DNA of 64,000 bases. Source: Ifrita kowaldi. Lineage: Eukaryota; Chordata; Aves; Passeriformes; Cinclosomatidae. Where the stretch lies: the NCBI GenBank assembly GCA_013398055.1, contig VZRS01002417.1, positions 50,899-114,898 on the forward strand. The letters are read 5' to 3'. The notes beneath the pieces are model-generated. The model was given only the letters and a program-made list of their open reading frames with translations, was not told the origin of the DNA and did not search any database. Shown here one piece after another: positions 11,101 through 26,100 of this stretch. Both the position numbers and the translations under genes were made by a program. Within the stretch, counting starts at the first letter, position 1. Every line of letters starts with the position of its first letter.

Positions 11101-14100
11101 TTCACAATTTTCTTGGACTTTCAGTTGGTTTCACTATAGTAAGGACAGAAGCCAGCTCCTACCAGCATAACATGAACATATTTGATTGTGCAAAGAAAAG
11201 TGCTATTCAGAGGGTTCAGAAGATTGTTAACTAGATCTGAGGAGGAATCATACATCTTGTTTGAAAAATTCTAGTTAAGGAAGGCTTTTAAAAGAAGTTA
11301 ATTCTGTCTGCTTCTTCATGCTGTTAAGAGCTAAAATTCGTGCCTCATTCAGAGACCAGTCCTGAATCTAAGTCCCACTCTGTTCATACTTGAACAATTG
11401 CAAATGCTTTCTCTTGAAATTGCTGTTACATAAATGGTGTGTTCTGAGCAGCTTTGTAGTACAAAGCACTTTATGTACTTTTTTCATTTGCTGTCTGGAA
11501 TGCATTTGACATTCTTGAGCAGTGAGAGTTACCTATGCTGTCCTTCTCCTTGGTATTCTGTGGACCAAATATGCCACGTAGTTGTTTCATTCACAATTAC
11601 TAAAGCATTCTTGCTTTTGTGAATGGTATAATTTTTTGTCTATTGGTATTTATTCAATACTTATCCAAAAGCTAGGAATTATTTCTATTCAATTAGAACA
11701 AACTTAGTAAATCTCTATATTTTTAACTGATTTTTCCAAGTAGAAAAGATCAAAACGTTAACTCCTCTCAGTCCTTAAGAATGCTAAATGAATAGGGCAG
11801 AATAGCTTCTTGTCTAATTTTGAAAAGTGGAGTTTTTGTAGTTTATTTACTAATAACATAGTCTTTTCCTTCTTCCCTTCCCCCCCTTACTGGGTCGATG
11901 TTTCCTTTTTTAGGGATGTAGTAAGAATTCGGAAGGCCAGCATTCTCTGAAACACTTCCAAACTGCACGCACAGAACCTCACTGCATCGTCATCAACCTC
12001 AGCACATGGATCATATGGTAAGAATCAGTCTGCAGGTGTTTGTGTGTGCTTGTATGCAAGGACTTCACGTGACTTAAAGCAATTTCTTCTCATGATAAAG
12101 ACTGATTCTGACAGATAAAATTAATACTTTCTGTAGAGGAAAGGCATGCTTTCTGGAGACTAAATATGTTTTTCTGGAGACAAAATATGTTTGTCCTTCA
12201 CGTTCTCTGAAATTATTTAAATCTGTAAGGACCACAGTGTCTTGGGACTGATCTGTAGAAGAGCATACAATTCTATTCCATTTTTTAGTGTGAAAAATTG
12301 AAACTGAGAGCTTAAGTAATTTGTGTGAGGTTGTTTGGGAGGTTTGCTAGAGCTGGGATGTGCATGCAGATAGCCCTGAATTCCAGTTTGTTTCTTCTTT
12401 TGTTTAGGTGTTATGAATGTGATGAAGAGCTGTCAACACATTGCAACAAAAAGGTTCTGGCTCAGATAGTTGACTTCCTTCAAAAACATGGTGCCAGGGC
12501 TGAACCAAGTAAGTTTGCACAAACAATTTTATCTGGAGACAACTTTAATGTACTGTCTCTAAAAATAAGCATTTCAGGTTTTGAGTCATGTTAAAAATAC
12601 AATTGAAAAATTATGTACAATGTGACCATAATGTAATTTATAATTGCAGAGCTACTTGGGGGAGTAATGCCTGTCAAAACATAGTGTAACTTTTTTTCTC
12701 CAGTATGATTACATTTTAAAAATATTTTGGGCACTGTTGGACAGTTTTTCCAAATTTTGTTTTTAAAAGAAAATTTACCACAGAGGAGTTGTTACCTTAA
12801 ATAAGATAAGGCCGTATAAATTAATGCATAAAAATATATCAAAGCGTACAGTATACATTCACTATAAGTGAATTTAATTTTCTTGGTATGGATGTATCAC
12901 AGCTTAAATTTTTCAGATTTAAATTTGTTCTCTACAGTTAGCTAGATTTGTTTAAATGGATTTTCTAGTACTCTGTTGTTGGATGTAATGTCCCTTTCTG
13001 CTATTTGGTTTTAACTGATAAAATGCTCATTTCTATTAAAATAAGATAGTATTAAATTATTTTCTTGTATTAGGAGCCTAATATACCTTCTCAATCTATG
13101 TGATAGTTGATAGAACTTTGTACGTGTGGCCCTCAGCTGTCTGCTCTTGATAATGTCAACTTTATTCATCCCTGCTGTAACGCACTTGGCAGCATTTCTG
13201 GCTTATGACTCAGAGAGTGCATTGAATTCCAGATTTACTTCTCAAAAACCACCTTGAGTAAATCAACTGGTTAGAAGTAAGCAAGGAGAAGAGTTGCCTT
13301 ACTGAATGACACTAAGTATTCTTCTAGCTGCATGTGCATAAATCCTACAGGTTTTAAGAGGCATTACGTATTTTTTGAGGGATAAAGATGAAGGGCTACT
13401 TAGAAATATGTTATTTGGATGTAGTCACAGGTTGTACGTTAAATTATTTGATTTTAATAAATTGATATATTGCTACCATTTGCATCTTTTTTCTTGGAGC
13501 AGTGAAAATACAGTGTGTGATTTCACTTTTGTTCACAGCTTTAGTTTCAAATTTATGTGTAATAAATGGGTGTTGCAGCTTTCTTGCAGATGAAAATGCT
13601 CTGGTGTTTTTTCAGTTAATGTAATGAAAACAATTTTATTCCATTATTGTACTGTGGGATAAGGCTTTCTGAGTGATACAGCTCTGTGCCTCATGACTTA
13701 GATTCTTAATTTGTGAAACTTCAAAACATCTAAAGCTTTGAGATTATGACGTTTAGAAGTTTTCTGTGAAATGTCTTAAATTAAGCAACTAAAATTCCGA
13801 ACTAACTCAGGAATAGTAAGTGTATTTATAGCAGAGCAGGGCGGCATATGTTTCTGCTGTGTATGCATTTGTGTTTAATTTTGATACTCTGTTTTGAAAA
13901 CACATATATTTCATGTAAGTGTTCACTGATATAACTGGGAACTTTGCTGTAACTGGAACCAAAATTGTGGGGTTTTTTTGTTTAGGGCTTAGACATAGCC
14001 TTGCAGGGTGCATGCCTTGGCAGCAAGAGGTCTGAACGTGCCAGGGTTGCTCCTGCAGGGCAATCACGTCTCCTGCTCCATTCTGGGAAGGGGTTGAGGC

Positions 14101-17100
14101 TCCAGTGCAGGCTTGGATTAATGCATAAAGTGTGCGTGTGTACTTCCAGTGATGTTTTAGAGGTGGAAGTCTGTGACCCTCTCCACTCTGTCTGTGCTGA
14201 GCAGTTTGGATTGCATCCCTGAAAGCTCTGGGAACATGGGCCCAAAAATGATTTGCTGGGTTTTTCTAAGTGGCAAGGAAAAGACAGAAAAGCTGTTTTC
14301 CTGGGACAGTCTGTTGCTTTGGGCCAGGCTCCTTGCTGGAAGAGGCTGGAAAACAGCCGTGTATTCATACATTACTGGTGTGCATGACAGGGAACTCCCA
14401 ACCAAAATTGGCACTCCTGGTTCATTTTGATAAATGACAGACTTGGTACTTCCCCTACAGAAATCTATCTAAAGTTTTTCTCTTTTCTTTAAATTAGACT
14501 ACCTTTAGGTATTCTGAAAAAATAAAATCTGAAATTGAAATGTAATTCATGCTGCTGTCCAGAACACAAAAGTACAAGATGTATAACTGTGAAAATTAAC
14601 TCTACTTTTGTTTTGGTTTAATTTTTTTAGTGTAGCATTTTATTTTGTGTTCCATTGGTATTTTCAGTGTAACTGTCATTCTTTAAATTGTTAGTTGGTG
14701 TAGATTTTTAAAATTTATTTTGTATATTCAACCCTTAAAAACATAAGCTAATTAAAAAAAAAGAAAAATAACTTGTGAGAAGCAAGTAGTGTGAAACTGA
14801 CAGTTAATTCATATTTCTCACTTAAAAATCAATCTCGTGCTTTTTTCCCCATTGCTTTTCCATTTCTTTTTAAAAAAGCAGTCAAAGTGAAGACAGTTCT
14901 CATGGCAGAATGTGGCACTGTAACAACAATTCGTCTTATGTCTGAATTTCTTTCTGTTGTAACAACTGGTTGGCATGGTGCATCATTAAAATTCAAATAG
15001 CATTGTGTAGAAATTTCTGTAGAAATGCAGTATGAACATGGATTAAGTAGCAAGTGAGGGCTGCTAGGATTTTTTTTTCAGTTCTCAGAAGTGCAGGATT
15101 CATTTAAAGATAAAGTGATCAGTTGAAACATGTGAGGGAGGGTTATATAGATTTCCTAATTAATGCATCTTGGAAAATAAACAAAAGCAAAATGCTTGTC
15201 ATTTGGTACTAATGTGGTGGAATAGTGTGGCAGCAGGATCCCTGCTTTTCACTTGGCCTCTCATAAAGATTCAACTTCACTTCAGCTGTAAAAATGTGCA
15301 AATTACATTACTACTACATGACTGACTTTTGTAATTACATTAAGCGATTGAGATAAATCCCAGTGCTGGGTTCCCAAAAGAATGCTTGCAGCTGTGTGAT
15401 TTTCACATCTGATCCTATGGTTTGTTGTACCCAGCAATGCCTGCTCTTTTCTTTTTTTTCCCCTTTTTTTTTTTAGAAGAGTCTGTTTGGTTAAGAGGTC
15501 ATGTTGGGCACAAGCTGGAAGAAAAAAGCAAGATTGCTTTCTAGGGTGTACCACCCAGAAATTTGTTTTGTGGAGAAGGTTAGCAGGCCATGATGATTTC
15601 CACAGAAAGGCAGGTGCAGTATTGTCTGTGCGGCACACTTGTGAGCTTCACATGGACATAATGCACATGTAGTACACAGGAACCATGCTGAGACATTGCA
15701 ATCTGTGTGTCTGCTCATTTACTGGAGACGACAAATTGTTTTGCAGTCTTAAAAGTGAATCTTATGTGTATTTTCCTTTACAAAAGCCAAATTATATGTC
15801 AGTGGAAACATAAGATTGCATACTTTTTATAGAGCAGTTAATTAAATTGACTTGTGTGGCAATAGAATGGGAAGGAGGAAGATATATTCTCGAATTTTGT
15901 AGTTAAATTTATTGTTGGGAGGGGCAAGCAGAGAAACGAGATTTTGCGAGTAAGTTCAGCTGCCTGGATTTGCCAATAAGTGGAAGTTAGAAACTTGATT
16001 TTTATTTTGATGGCTGTAACTGGTGTATAAAAATAGATATAATTTTACAGTGCAAGTGAGGGTTGCTGACTTGTATGGAAAAACAGGTAATGTGATGAAT
16101 AACTTTTCAGATTTGCATTCTGCTGTGGATATTATCAGTTGACAAAGGATCATATTGAAAAAAAGTGGTATTCTTTCTCAAGTGACTTTTACTACATGTA
16201 ATTTGGAATCATAGAAGATCATTCTATCTACTTAAAATTCACTAGCAAAATAAAACAGATTGTGTTGATTCTCTGAATCTGAAATACACTTTGGCAAAAT
16301 GACATTTCTGTTATTGGTCAGAAATTTTCTTTCAAATTTGCTTACTTTTTAGTAAGTTCCTTGCAAAGGAATGAAAACTGAATCATTGACAAAAAATTTT
16401 TTTTAGTCATTCTGTCATTTTTAACCATGAATTCTTACCTTTCCTGTCCATGTACTTATTTACGTGTGAGGTGTAACACAAGTCATCTGAGCATCTGAGG
16501 GTCAAAAGCAGTCCTTGAATAGGTTGCTCTTTCACACTGTGCAGACGTCTTTTCTAGTTTATAACATTGTGGCAAGACTCACAGAAATAAAATTACCGTT
16601 TATAATCTTTGATTTTTGAGGGTTGTAACACTGCAAGAGAAATTGGTGTTTTAAAATGTAAAGCTAGTGACCATTTCAGAAGAAAACCAGGCTGTTTTTC
16701 TAAGGGTCGGATTCTCATTGTTGTACAGTGTCGAAAAAAAAATCTAAATGTTTTAGATAAAAAAGGAATGCCAGACAATTTAGTAGCATTTCATAGAACA
16801 GCATGATGAGAACTTGGTAAAAGAAAGGCAGTCTATTAACCTTGCTTTTACTGTGAAGACCTTCAGCTGAAGTACCAGAGTTGTATTCAATAGAAAAGGC
16901 TTGACCTTGGAATTAAAGTGCGTATTCCTGGAACCCTTATTTTTAATTATAAAAAAGTTGTGTTGAAAAGATGAGCAAAAGTGCTTACTCCCTTGGCTGA
17001 AAGAAAAATTTGATGTCATTTGTCTTCTTGCTTGCATACCATCTGCACCCCCAGACACAGCTCAGTTTCAGCATAGGCGGTACAGAAGTTCATGTGCGCT

Positions 17101-20100
17101 GCAAATGTTTGAAATATTGGCAAAACAAATTGATAGGGAACCCACAATAAGTTTTCTTTTGCAAGCAGATGTGTCAGCACCCTGTGTGTTTGTACCCCTG
17201 ATCCAGTAAGTGGCTCTGCTTTGTGGAATGAATCGTTGTCTGTGTTAATGTTGGGCTTAGGAATCTCAGTCACTGTCCATGAGGCTGGTGCTGAGCAGCT
17301 GTGGGACAAAGCAGTGTTCCCTGCCTCCGGAGAGCTTATGAGACAGGAGCACAGGTGAGTGGAGCAGGCACAAGAAAAGCTGAAGAGAAGAGCAGCAAGA
17401 AAAGGGTGCTTTGCAGGCAAGAGCTGTAGCAGAGGAGCAGTTTCTGCTGCCCTTCTTCCCAGGGCTCTGGTGGGAAGGGGGTTTCTAGCACGGGGGAGAG
17501 TAGGGTGGTGTCAGGAGGCTTCACCAAGCGTGAAGGCTGTGTCTGTGTACAAAAGCAGCTGTCTGAGAGCTAGAGGTGGATATCATGGTGGCACCAGAGG
17601 CAGGCACTGACCTGGTGCCTATGGAGAGGTGGTCAGTAGGGTGTGATGATCAGGATGGAGAGCTGAGCAATGGGTTTTGGCAGAGTGCTCAAATAGGGTG
17701 TCTCTGCAGCCAGATACACTTTGTCAAAGGAAAAGAAGGTTCTGGTGATCAAGGCACAACTTAAGTGAGAGCTTTCCTTTTATGGCTGGATTGGAAAGGT
17801 CACGTCTGCAGCAAAACAGCAGAAAGAGTCTGACAGAGGGGCATGGTCTGAATGTGAGTCCCAGGCACAGTGGGGACGGACAGGCCTGCGTAGGGCTGAT
17901 GTCCACACTACCTGGGAAAGGCAGAGAGCTTAAGGGTCACCATGTCAACTTTCTAAAAGATGAGTGAACTAATGACAGAAATCAGTCTGAATTTGATTAC
18001 TGCTGTGCTTTTCACCCACCTTGCTGTCACTAATGTTAACAAGGTCCTTTATAACAAAAATAACTGCATGTGGATGGATGACTTGGACTACGTCTTTTAT
18101 TCTGTTTGGCCAGGAGCTGAACGTCCTTGTGGCTAGCAGCAGATGACAGCCATTTTGCTGGAATCCTTCAGCTGGGATCCTTGTGTATATACTGGCTTAA
18201 AAGTCACTTTTCATACCCAAAAGCACGCCTGTTAAATTACAGGATTGCAAGATTGAATCGGCAAGGGTCCATGAAACAGTTGTTCAGTGCAAATTCACTT
18301 TAAAAAATTACATATTAGCCTTTTGATTAATAACATGCTTGTAGCCTTGGGTTAATCTTGCAGAAGGACCCTCTAGCCCCAATCTGTAGAAGTATTAGCT
18401 ATCACAGTCATTACCAGCATGTTCTATTAAGACTGACCAACTCTTCACATGTCACGTAAACATTCAGCTTCAGGCCTGTCTGTCATTTATCACTGAGCCG
18501 GGGACACTGAGGAGAGCTAAATTAAAAACTGCTGTCCCTCCTCTGGCTCTGTATATGTACTTAAAAATATCTGTGTGTTATAAGCAAGGCAGCAGATAAT
18601 GCTTGTAATGGCAAAGCAGCAGTATTCTGTCAGGACTTTTTCACAGATACAAAAACATTGTAAAATGTCATGTAGATTGTGTTTTTAAAATTACTAAAAA
18701 AATCAAGAGGCAGTAATTAAAACCTTCTGAATGAAAGGATGTTCCTAACTTTGATACCAACATCCAGGCATTTTTCCGATTTCCTGCTACTTCTCCTTAT
18801 CCCTATACTAATTATCCAGCTTTGTGGCAATCAGATGTCTGGTTCTCATTTACTGTGTTTTATAATTGTGTATTCATCCAGCTCTTATCACAAAGCTGGA
18901 TGCTTTGGCTTTGTTTTCCCTCCCTTAAATAATTTATATGTAAGGTTCAGCAAATGGAACCTTGCTACTTGTGTGAAGCTGCCATTTAACCATGAAGTGA
19001 AATGCTTTTATCGAGTTTGCCCTGCAGATATGGTCCACTGTGGCAGTGCTGTCCATATTTGGTGGCTGTGCAAGGAGAGCCAGGTGGTGCTGCAAAGCAT
19101 AGCACAGTGAAGCGTGGACAGATCTAGGTTTGACATTTGTCATCCTGTACTGCTAAAGGGAAGAGAAAAATCTGCTTTTCCATATGCTTATGCTTTAATT
19201 TTTGCCTGCAGTTTTGTCCAGATGGCCTTGTGAACATTGTTTACTTTAAGATGCTGTCCCAGATGTTTTTGAATGCCGATGGATAAATGCAACAACTGTG
19301 GTATACTAATACACAAATTATTTCCACAATTTTGGCTTTTTTTTCCCTCTTTTTTTTTTTTTAACCATCTCTTTTCCCCCGCATTACTCTGGATGGCCCA
19401 CTTCTCTGAGGGGAAAACATCTCCAGTTATAATATTAAACTTCTGAGAGTGAGCAGTGCCTTTGAGTTGCAGATACTCGCAGCTCCCATTCCCGTGCTGT
19501 GGTTTTCTGGAGCTCTGTGGGTGGATGAGCCTCAGACACTGTAGCATGTCCCTTCTAAGCGTGCCAGTTAAAAGGTATTGCTTCATGTAGCCCATAAAAC
19601 AGTGACTGTTTCAGGGTATGAGTAGCTCATTTGTTGTTTGTTACGTTCATAAACACTTTGTCTGCTTTTTCAAGGAGAACTCGGTCTTTACTTTGCCCTT
19701 GTACTGTCTTAATTTTCCACCTGAGTGGAAAGGAGAGTAATTTAAAGCTGTGTAAACACTGTTAACAAGAACATTCAAAAATATTTTTAAACAGCAAAGC
19801 ACCTCTAACTCTGTTTTGAAAAACTCTGATATAATTTGGAAGAATAGCTGCACCTCGATGGCACTGTAGGGTGCAGGCGGACTTGTGTCAGAAGCTTGTT
19901 GCCAGATACAACAGATATTTTAATGACTTCTTTTTTATTTAATTATGGTTTTTTCATTTTCTAAGGAAGAAGGTATTTAGGAGTGTACATAAAAGAACCT
20001 TTTGGCATGAGAATTTCATTAACATAAATAGGTCTGTTAGTTATTTCTCAAGAACACTTTAATGAGACTTCAATGTGAAACTCATTAGAACAAATACATG

Positions 20101-23100
20101 AATTCATATGTCAAGACAGAGATTGTAGCATCACAGTTCTTGGCATCTATTAAGTCCATAACTCGTTTACATTGACGTGCATTGTTAATCAATATTTAAG
20201 ACACTGCAGATGTCAGTAATGTTCACATTTAGTCCTGCAACCATGACAATATGAAAGTTGCTAGTAGAATTCAAGGCTAAATATTGTTATCTCAAGTCTT
20301 TCCATTACCTCTAGGCTACAAGTTAATGACTGTCTAACTTTGCTGTCCCTCATCTATTTAAATAATAAGGGAAACAGGGAATTATGTGGATGTTATAGCA
20401 TAGTTTTATCAATTTTTTGTTACTTGAAATTAAAACACTAGCATTGTACGTATGTGGGTTGCATTAGCAATTCCTCAGGCTGTGACAAAGGAAGGTGGGT
20501 TGAGGAGCAAATGTAGGGATAATGAGTCTGGTTGGGCTGTTGACAAGGCAGTTGGAATGGAACACTATAGCTGATAAAGACTTGCAGCATTCGGTGGTAA
20601 CTTTCGGCTACCTCCATTCAAATGCACCAAAAAGCAGCCTTTTGGTGGTGTTTCTATGTGTCTAATGAACGTATATCTCAGCTGCTTATTGCTAATAAAT
20701 GAACTCACTTTATTTATTGATTGTGTAATTGTGGAAGTTACAGTCTTACAGGACAGTATGATTATTATGGAAGGTTTTGTTGAATGTATGTAGTTGTTGA
20801 GGGCATTTTTTAACCCCCCAGGGCTTTATCTGATGATGTCTGGTTTTTTGGTTTTTTGGTTCTTTTAAGACTGCGTACAGGAGCTTAGAGTATTATCAAG
20901 GTATCTTTCCACATATATTAAAATTAATAAGCACGATCATGAAAAGACTTAATTGATTAAACTATGCAATTATGTGGTCATATTAATCTATAATTTAATT
21001 ATAGGTTCATCAAAAATCATACGTCTTCGTGAAGAAAACAGTGAAACAAGTGAAATACTGAAAGGAAAAAGCTCTGGTAATGGTGCATCAGTTCCAGTTA
21101 AAGGGATAAATAATTTGGGAAATACATGCTTTTTTAATGCTGTCATGCAGGTAAGATGGAAAGATCATACCACTTTATCTTAATGGATTTCAGAAATACT
21201 AAATCTGTATAATCTGTGGGCTTCTGAAAAGGTTCTGAGTGTTACAAGTCTTCATTCTGCTTTCTGAAAGTCCTTTACAATTTTTTTTTACTCCTTGCTA
21301 TCCAAGGAGTATTTCCTGTTATAATAAGAAGGAATTCCTAGATCAGTAGCATTTTGCACAGTAATGAGACAAGTGAAAATGCCAAGTGTTTTACACTCTG
21401 CATATGTGTGTGGGTTGTGCTCTAGCATATGGTTTTATTTGGAGTTCAGCATTATCAGTCATGACTAATGCAGGGTATTTACCATACTGGTGATACGAAT
21501 AGTGGTACTTTGTGCATAATGTAAATTTCTGCACTCTGCTTTGGGATGATTTTAAACCCCTACAATGGATGCAGTTATAAAATTACTTATATTGATTGTG
21601 AGGTTTTTTCTGACTCGAATAAGAGGAATGAGCTATACTAATATACATCTATTGATGTTAAGTGTACAGCCAATCCAATGTCCTCAAAAAAAGCAGCAGC
21701 CTTAGTGGGTTTCATATTGCACCATCCTGTTGCTTGTCAGCTGAGACATCTCTCTGTCTGCAGACAGGAGTGAACAAGTGAAAGAAGACTGCTACAAAGG
21801 TGTTCTGCACCGGCACACTTTACCGTGCGTTTATGATATTGATTACAAAACTCATCAAAGAGATAGTAAAATTACAAATCCTTATGTGTCCATACTTAGG
21901 GCTTTGTAGAAACCTGAGCGATCTGCAGTCAGAGTTGACCAAAAATAAAGGAACACAGCTGAGCTATATTGAGTTGGTTTCACTCCTAAATTCAGAGAGG
22001 TAATACTTTTCAGTGTGCCAAAGCCTTTGCGCTTCATGGGGCATGATGAGAGGGACTGCAGAGTTTGAAAGAGGCAAATGGTTTCAAATAATAATGTCCT
22101 CATCATTAAAAAAAAAAAAAAAAGAATCTTGTTGTTCAACATAAATAACAAAGTTATTACTAGTGAACTGTCTTGAAATTACAGAAAAAGAAATAGATAC
22201 AATTTTAGAAACAGCCAGATCAGTGATTTTTTTAGTTTTCTTTCTAGTGGTCTGATCTAAACCTCAGTTACACATTATGATATATATCTGGTTTTGTCTA
22301 CCCCTGAATCTAGAATGTATAACTAAAGAAACTGTGTAATTGAATGATCAGCATGTTTCTCGTGTTCTTTTGGTTTTTTTCCTTTAAGAACTTGGCACAG
22401 ACTCATGTACTAAATGAACTCATGTATGAAATAAAGGAGAAAGGAACAAAGTTAAAAATCTGTCATTCTTCAGATTCTCAATTGGTAAGTATGCACTGAG
22501 AAATACAAATTTGGGGAAATGTGGGAAGAAGCTGGAGGACAGGAAATCACATCACTGTTAAAGGCACACTTACTCTCCCATTTCCTTTGCATTTTAATTG
22601 TTTAGCTGGTTTACGGCACCTGTGAACTGACTTCTTTTGCAAAAATCATTACTCAGCCGTGGAGGAGGAGGAAGAATTACTTGCTTTCACATTTTGTGAT
22701 ACTGAAGTATCAAGTAATGCCTGATCTTAAGAAAGAGCAGCAGGTTTATTTTTCTTAGCCATTTAATTTCTTCAGTATGAACGTATGATACAGTAAATAG
22801 TCTGTTTGGCTCTAGAAAGTGTCCATGAAGGATTTTCCATCCCAACCCTTCATTGATAAGTCATGTAAAGTTTGCTGCGTGCTTCACAGGCCGGGGGATT
22901 GAAATGAGAGAAGCGAAAATTTCAGTGAGGAACAAATTTCTTGTCCTCAAGCTCGTTGCAGGCATATGGGAAAGTGTCTCCTGTGGCTATTACCCAAAGA
23001 ATATTCTGCTGTTCCGGTCATGTCTTAGAGACTTGGGGTTTCATTATATGTTGTTGGCAATAAAGATAATACCCCTTTCCCTCTGCTAGCTGAAGCAAAC

Positions 23101-26100
23101 AGTTTACAGAGGAGTTTTTCTTAGTTCTTCCCTTTTTTTCCCCTGCTGTTTGCTGTGAGCTTTCTGGTGGCAGTGAGGGTACAAGAGTGGTATTCTGTTT
23201 CAGATACCTCTGAAACAGAAGATGAAGATTTCACTGTGTTGCTGTAGGTGATGTTCATATCTTCTCCAGGCGAGAACAGTGTGAAATTCACTGCATTGCT
23301 GTCTGTATTTCCTCCAGTGGCAGTTCTGAGCAGCAACATGTTTTGCTAAGTTCTCCTGAGCCACAACAGAGGTCTGGAGCTTGTTTTTGCCCAAAGCCTT
23401 AGAAAGCCAATGGGTGATGTGTAACTTGTGCAGCCATAAGGTTGAAAGGTTTATTTTTTGTTTCATGACAAGGCTTACCATGTAAATAAGGTCTTTGGAG
23501 CAAAGACTCTGTTTTCTGGTCTTTGTATGCCAATGCAGAATTAGACTGCTGCAGTAGTCTAACTAATAGTAATGTAGAAACCTGAAGCTTCCTGCTTGGT
23601 AAGGGGCCTTTTCCCACCTTTTGATAGTGTATATAAAACAAGTACTTAATATTTGTGTGTGTCCATAGTGCTTAGGTTTTGTGTGGATCTGCTCTCTGGA
23701 GAAGGCACTCTCTCCAGCTGTTTATATGGCACTTGTAATTTGTTTTTCTGAGAGTCAGGCCAGCTGGTAGGCAACACTGTGGGCATGTATGAACCTTGGA
23801 GCACGTTAGGGAGTGCTGGTGGTGTGTGGCCATTGAGACACCTGATGTGTTAGCAATCCAGGACTATCTCTGCTTTAAGACTGGCTCGAGTGGCTGCTGG
23901 CTGGATCCTTTCAGACCCAGAACTGCTGGATGGGATGGGTGTTATACCAAGAGGGGCTGTGCAGGATGCACTCTGTGCCTATCTCCCAGTGCCACGGGGA
24001 ATATGTGGGATCTGCCTTCAGCTCTTGCTGTGAACCACTGCTGGTACCATCATAGGACCTGGTTCATGGAGGAACAGGGTGTGTTTCTGTGGCTGTCGGA
24101 TGTGTGGAAATTTCAGTGTGTAGCTCACAGATCAGAGAAGCTGGACACCCCGTTCCTAAGGCTGGGTAACAGAGAGCCACTGAGCACAATCTTATGCTGG
24201 CCCACTGAGGTGGTCACCTGGGTTGTCTCTCCAGATGAATTTCAGTGCATGTGGGGGTAAGAGTAAAGCAGGTAATACAAAGGTTGTCTGTTTTTGTGAG
24301 AACGAGACTGGCTCATTGACATGCCTGTTTGCAAAGCTATTGGTTACCACCAGTTTGCTCAACAAGACTTGTTTGGTTTTGTGACTATTACTCCTTAAAT
24401 AATAAGCCTGCTCTTAAACTATTTCAATCAAATAGGTGACATCAACATTTAACAAAAACCACCCTGAAACACTGTTACGACTGAAAGATACATTGCTCGT
24501 TATCATGTATGTAGTAACTTGAAACAAGTCTTGTGTTATTACCTTTGAAATCTGATGTGTAATTTACCTTTGTTTTTGAAGGATCCTTTGGTGGTAAACC
24601 TGTCCAGCCCGGGACCTTTGACTTCAGCAATGTTCTTGTTCCTTCACAGCATGAGGGAGGCTGGAAAAGGTCCTCTTTCTCCCAAAGTACTGTTCAGCCA
24701 GCTTTGTCAAAAGTAGGTATTGTCAGTATCTTGCACTTATTCTTTTAATTTTAATTTCCAGTGATGTGTTTCTAAGGGTGCGATGTCTGTTGTCCTTTCT
24801 AAAGAAGCTGTTAGATTTTTACTGGGCAGTCCAGAAAACAGCTTGTTCATGTTTTGAAGTTGCAGGACTCCTTGTTGCATGCCAGGGTTGTACCTGCTCT
24901 TCCCCTAATATGTGGCCCAGTTCATAACCATGGACATTCAATGGACTTCAAACTGAGTGTGAGGGGGCAGAAGAGGGCTTGGTAAAACCGAAGAACATAG
25001 GACTACCTTCCAGGTTTTGTTGTTTATTAGCATAAAGCTGTGCTAACACTGCAAAGTGTGTGTAGGTATTTTGTAAAAAAGAACAAGATTTTAAATGAGG
25101 AGCCTCTGCTATGATGTCTAACCTTGGCATCAATTCAAAATTAAAAAGGGTCTAGCAAGTAAGGACTTGAAGCAGTACTGAAATGGCATATGGCTCCAGA
25201 TTGCAAAGAGCTTACAAGCCCTAAAGAAACTCCTGTTTCTTGGTGTGGAAAATGTTTACAGTGGTGCTTTGTAGGTACTTTCAATTATGATGCAAACAAT
25301 CTTGCTTTTTAAAACACCTGTAGAAGACCTACTTAAAAGTTGATACAAATATTTAAATATCGACTTAAAAGTAACAGAACCTGTAGAAGCAGAGTAGCTG
25401 AAGGATGGTATATATGAATCTCATATTTTAAAAAGAATAATGTTGAATGATAATTTATTTGCTACATTATTATTGCAAGGAACTTTAAGCAACTTTAAGT
25501 TGCAGCCTCCTACCATGGTGTTCCAGGACAACCTTACTGAGCAGGAATGGATTTAAAATGTGGTATAAAGAAACAAAAGCTTTTAGACTAGAGCAGGGAC
25601 AATTTAATTCTGTAAAGAAATAAGTCATTACCTTTTCTTTATCCTCAAAATTCAGCTTCAGAAATGTAATATTATATTTTTTCTATTGTACTTGTCTTCC
25701 TTTTGATTCTTTTGAGCTGTAAAAGGAAATGTGTATAAAGTGACCTTACAGCATTTTTGAGTCAAACAGCAGTGTTCTTTGTTCAGTATTATCTACCTGG
25801 AAGAAAAATATATAGGGAAGAAAACTATATTGTTTTCTCACTCCTCCTCCTTGTGTTTTGAGGCTATCTCAAAAAATGTGATTGTAAGAATTAAATTTGG
25901 CTGAGAAATGGAAGGGAAATGATTAAATAGCAATAGTAGTTTTTGCCCAGTAAGTATTAAGGAACGAAGGGAAAAGATGATGTAAAACATGTTTTGAAGC
26001 TCACCTTAGCACATTCATTGTGAAATAATCACAGTGCAGTTCACTTCAGATGGCATGGTGTTTTGAAAAGTGACAGGTATTTTGTATCTGCTCTGTGTGT

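Noticed and set aside
23796..24260. 154-codon open frame in USP45 intron 6
   Set aside because: It begins with TTG rather than ATG, is unusually Trp- and Cys-rich, matches no family I know and lacks splice or promoter context.
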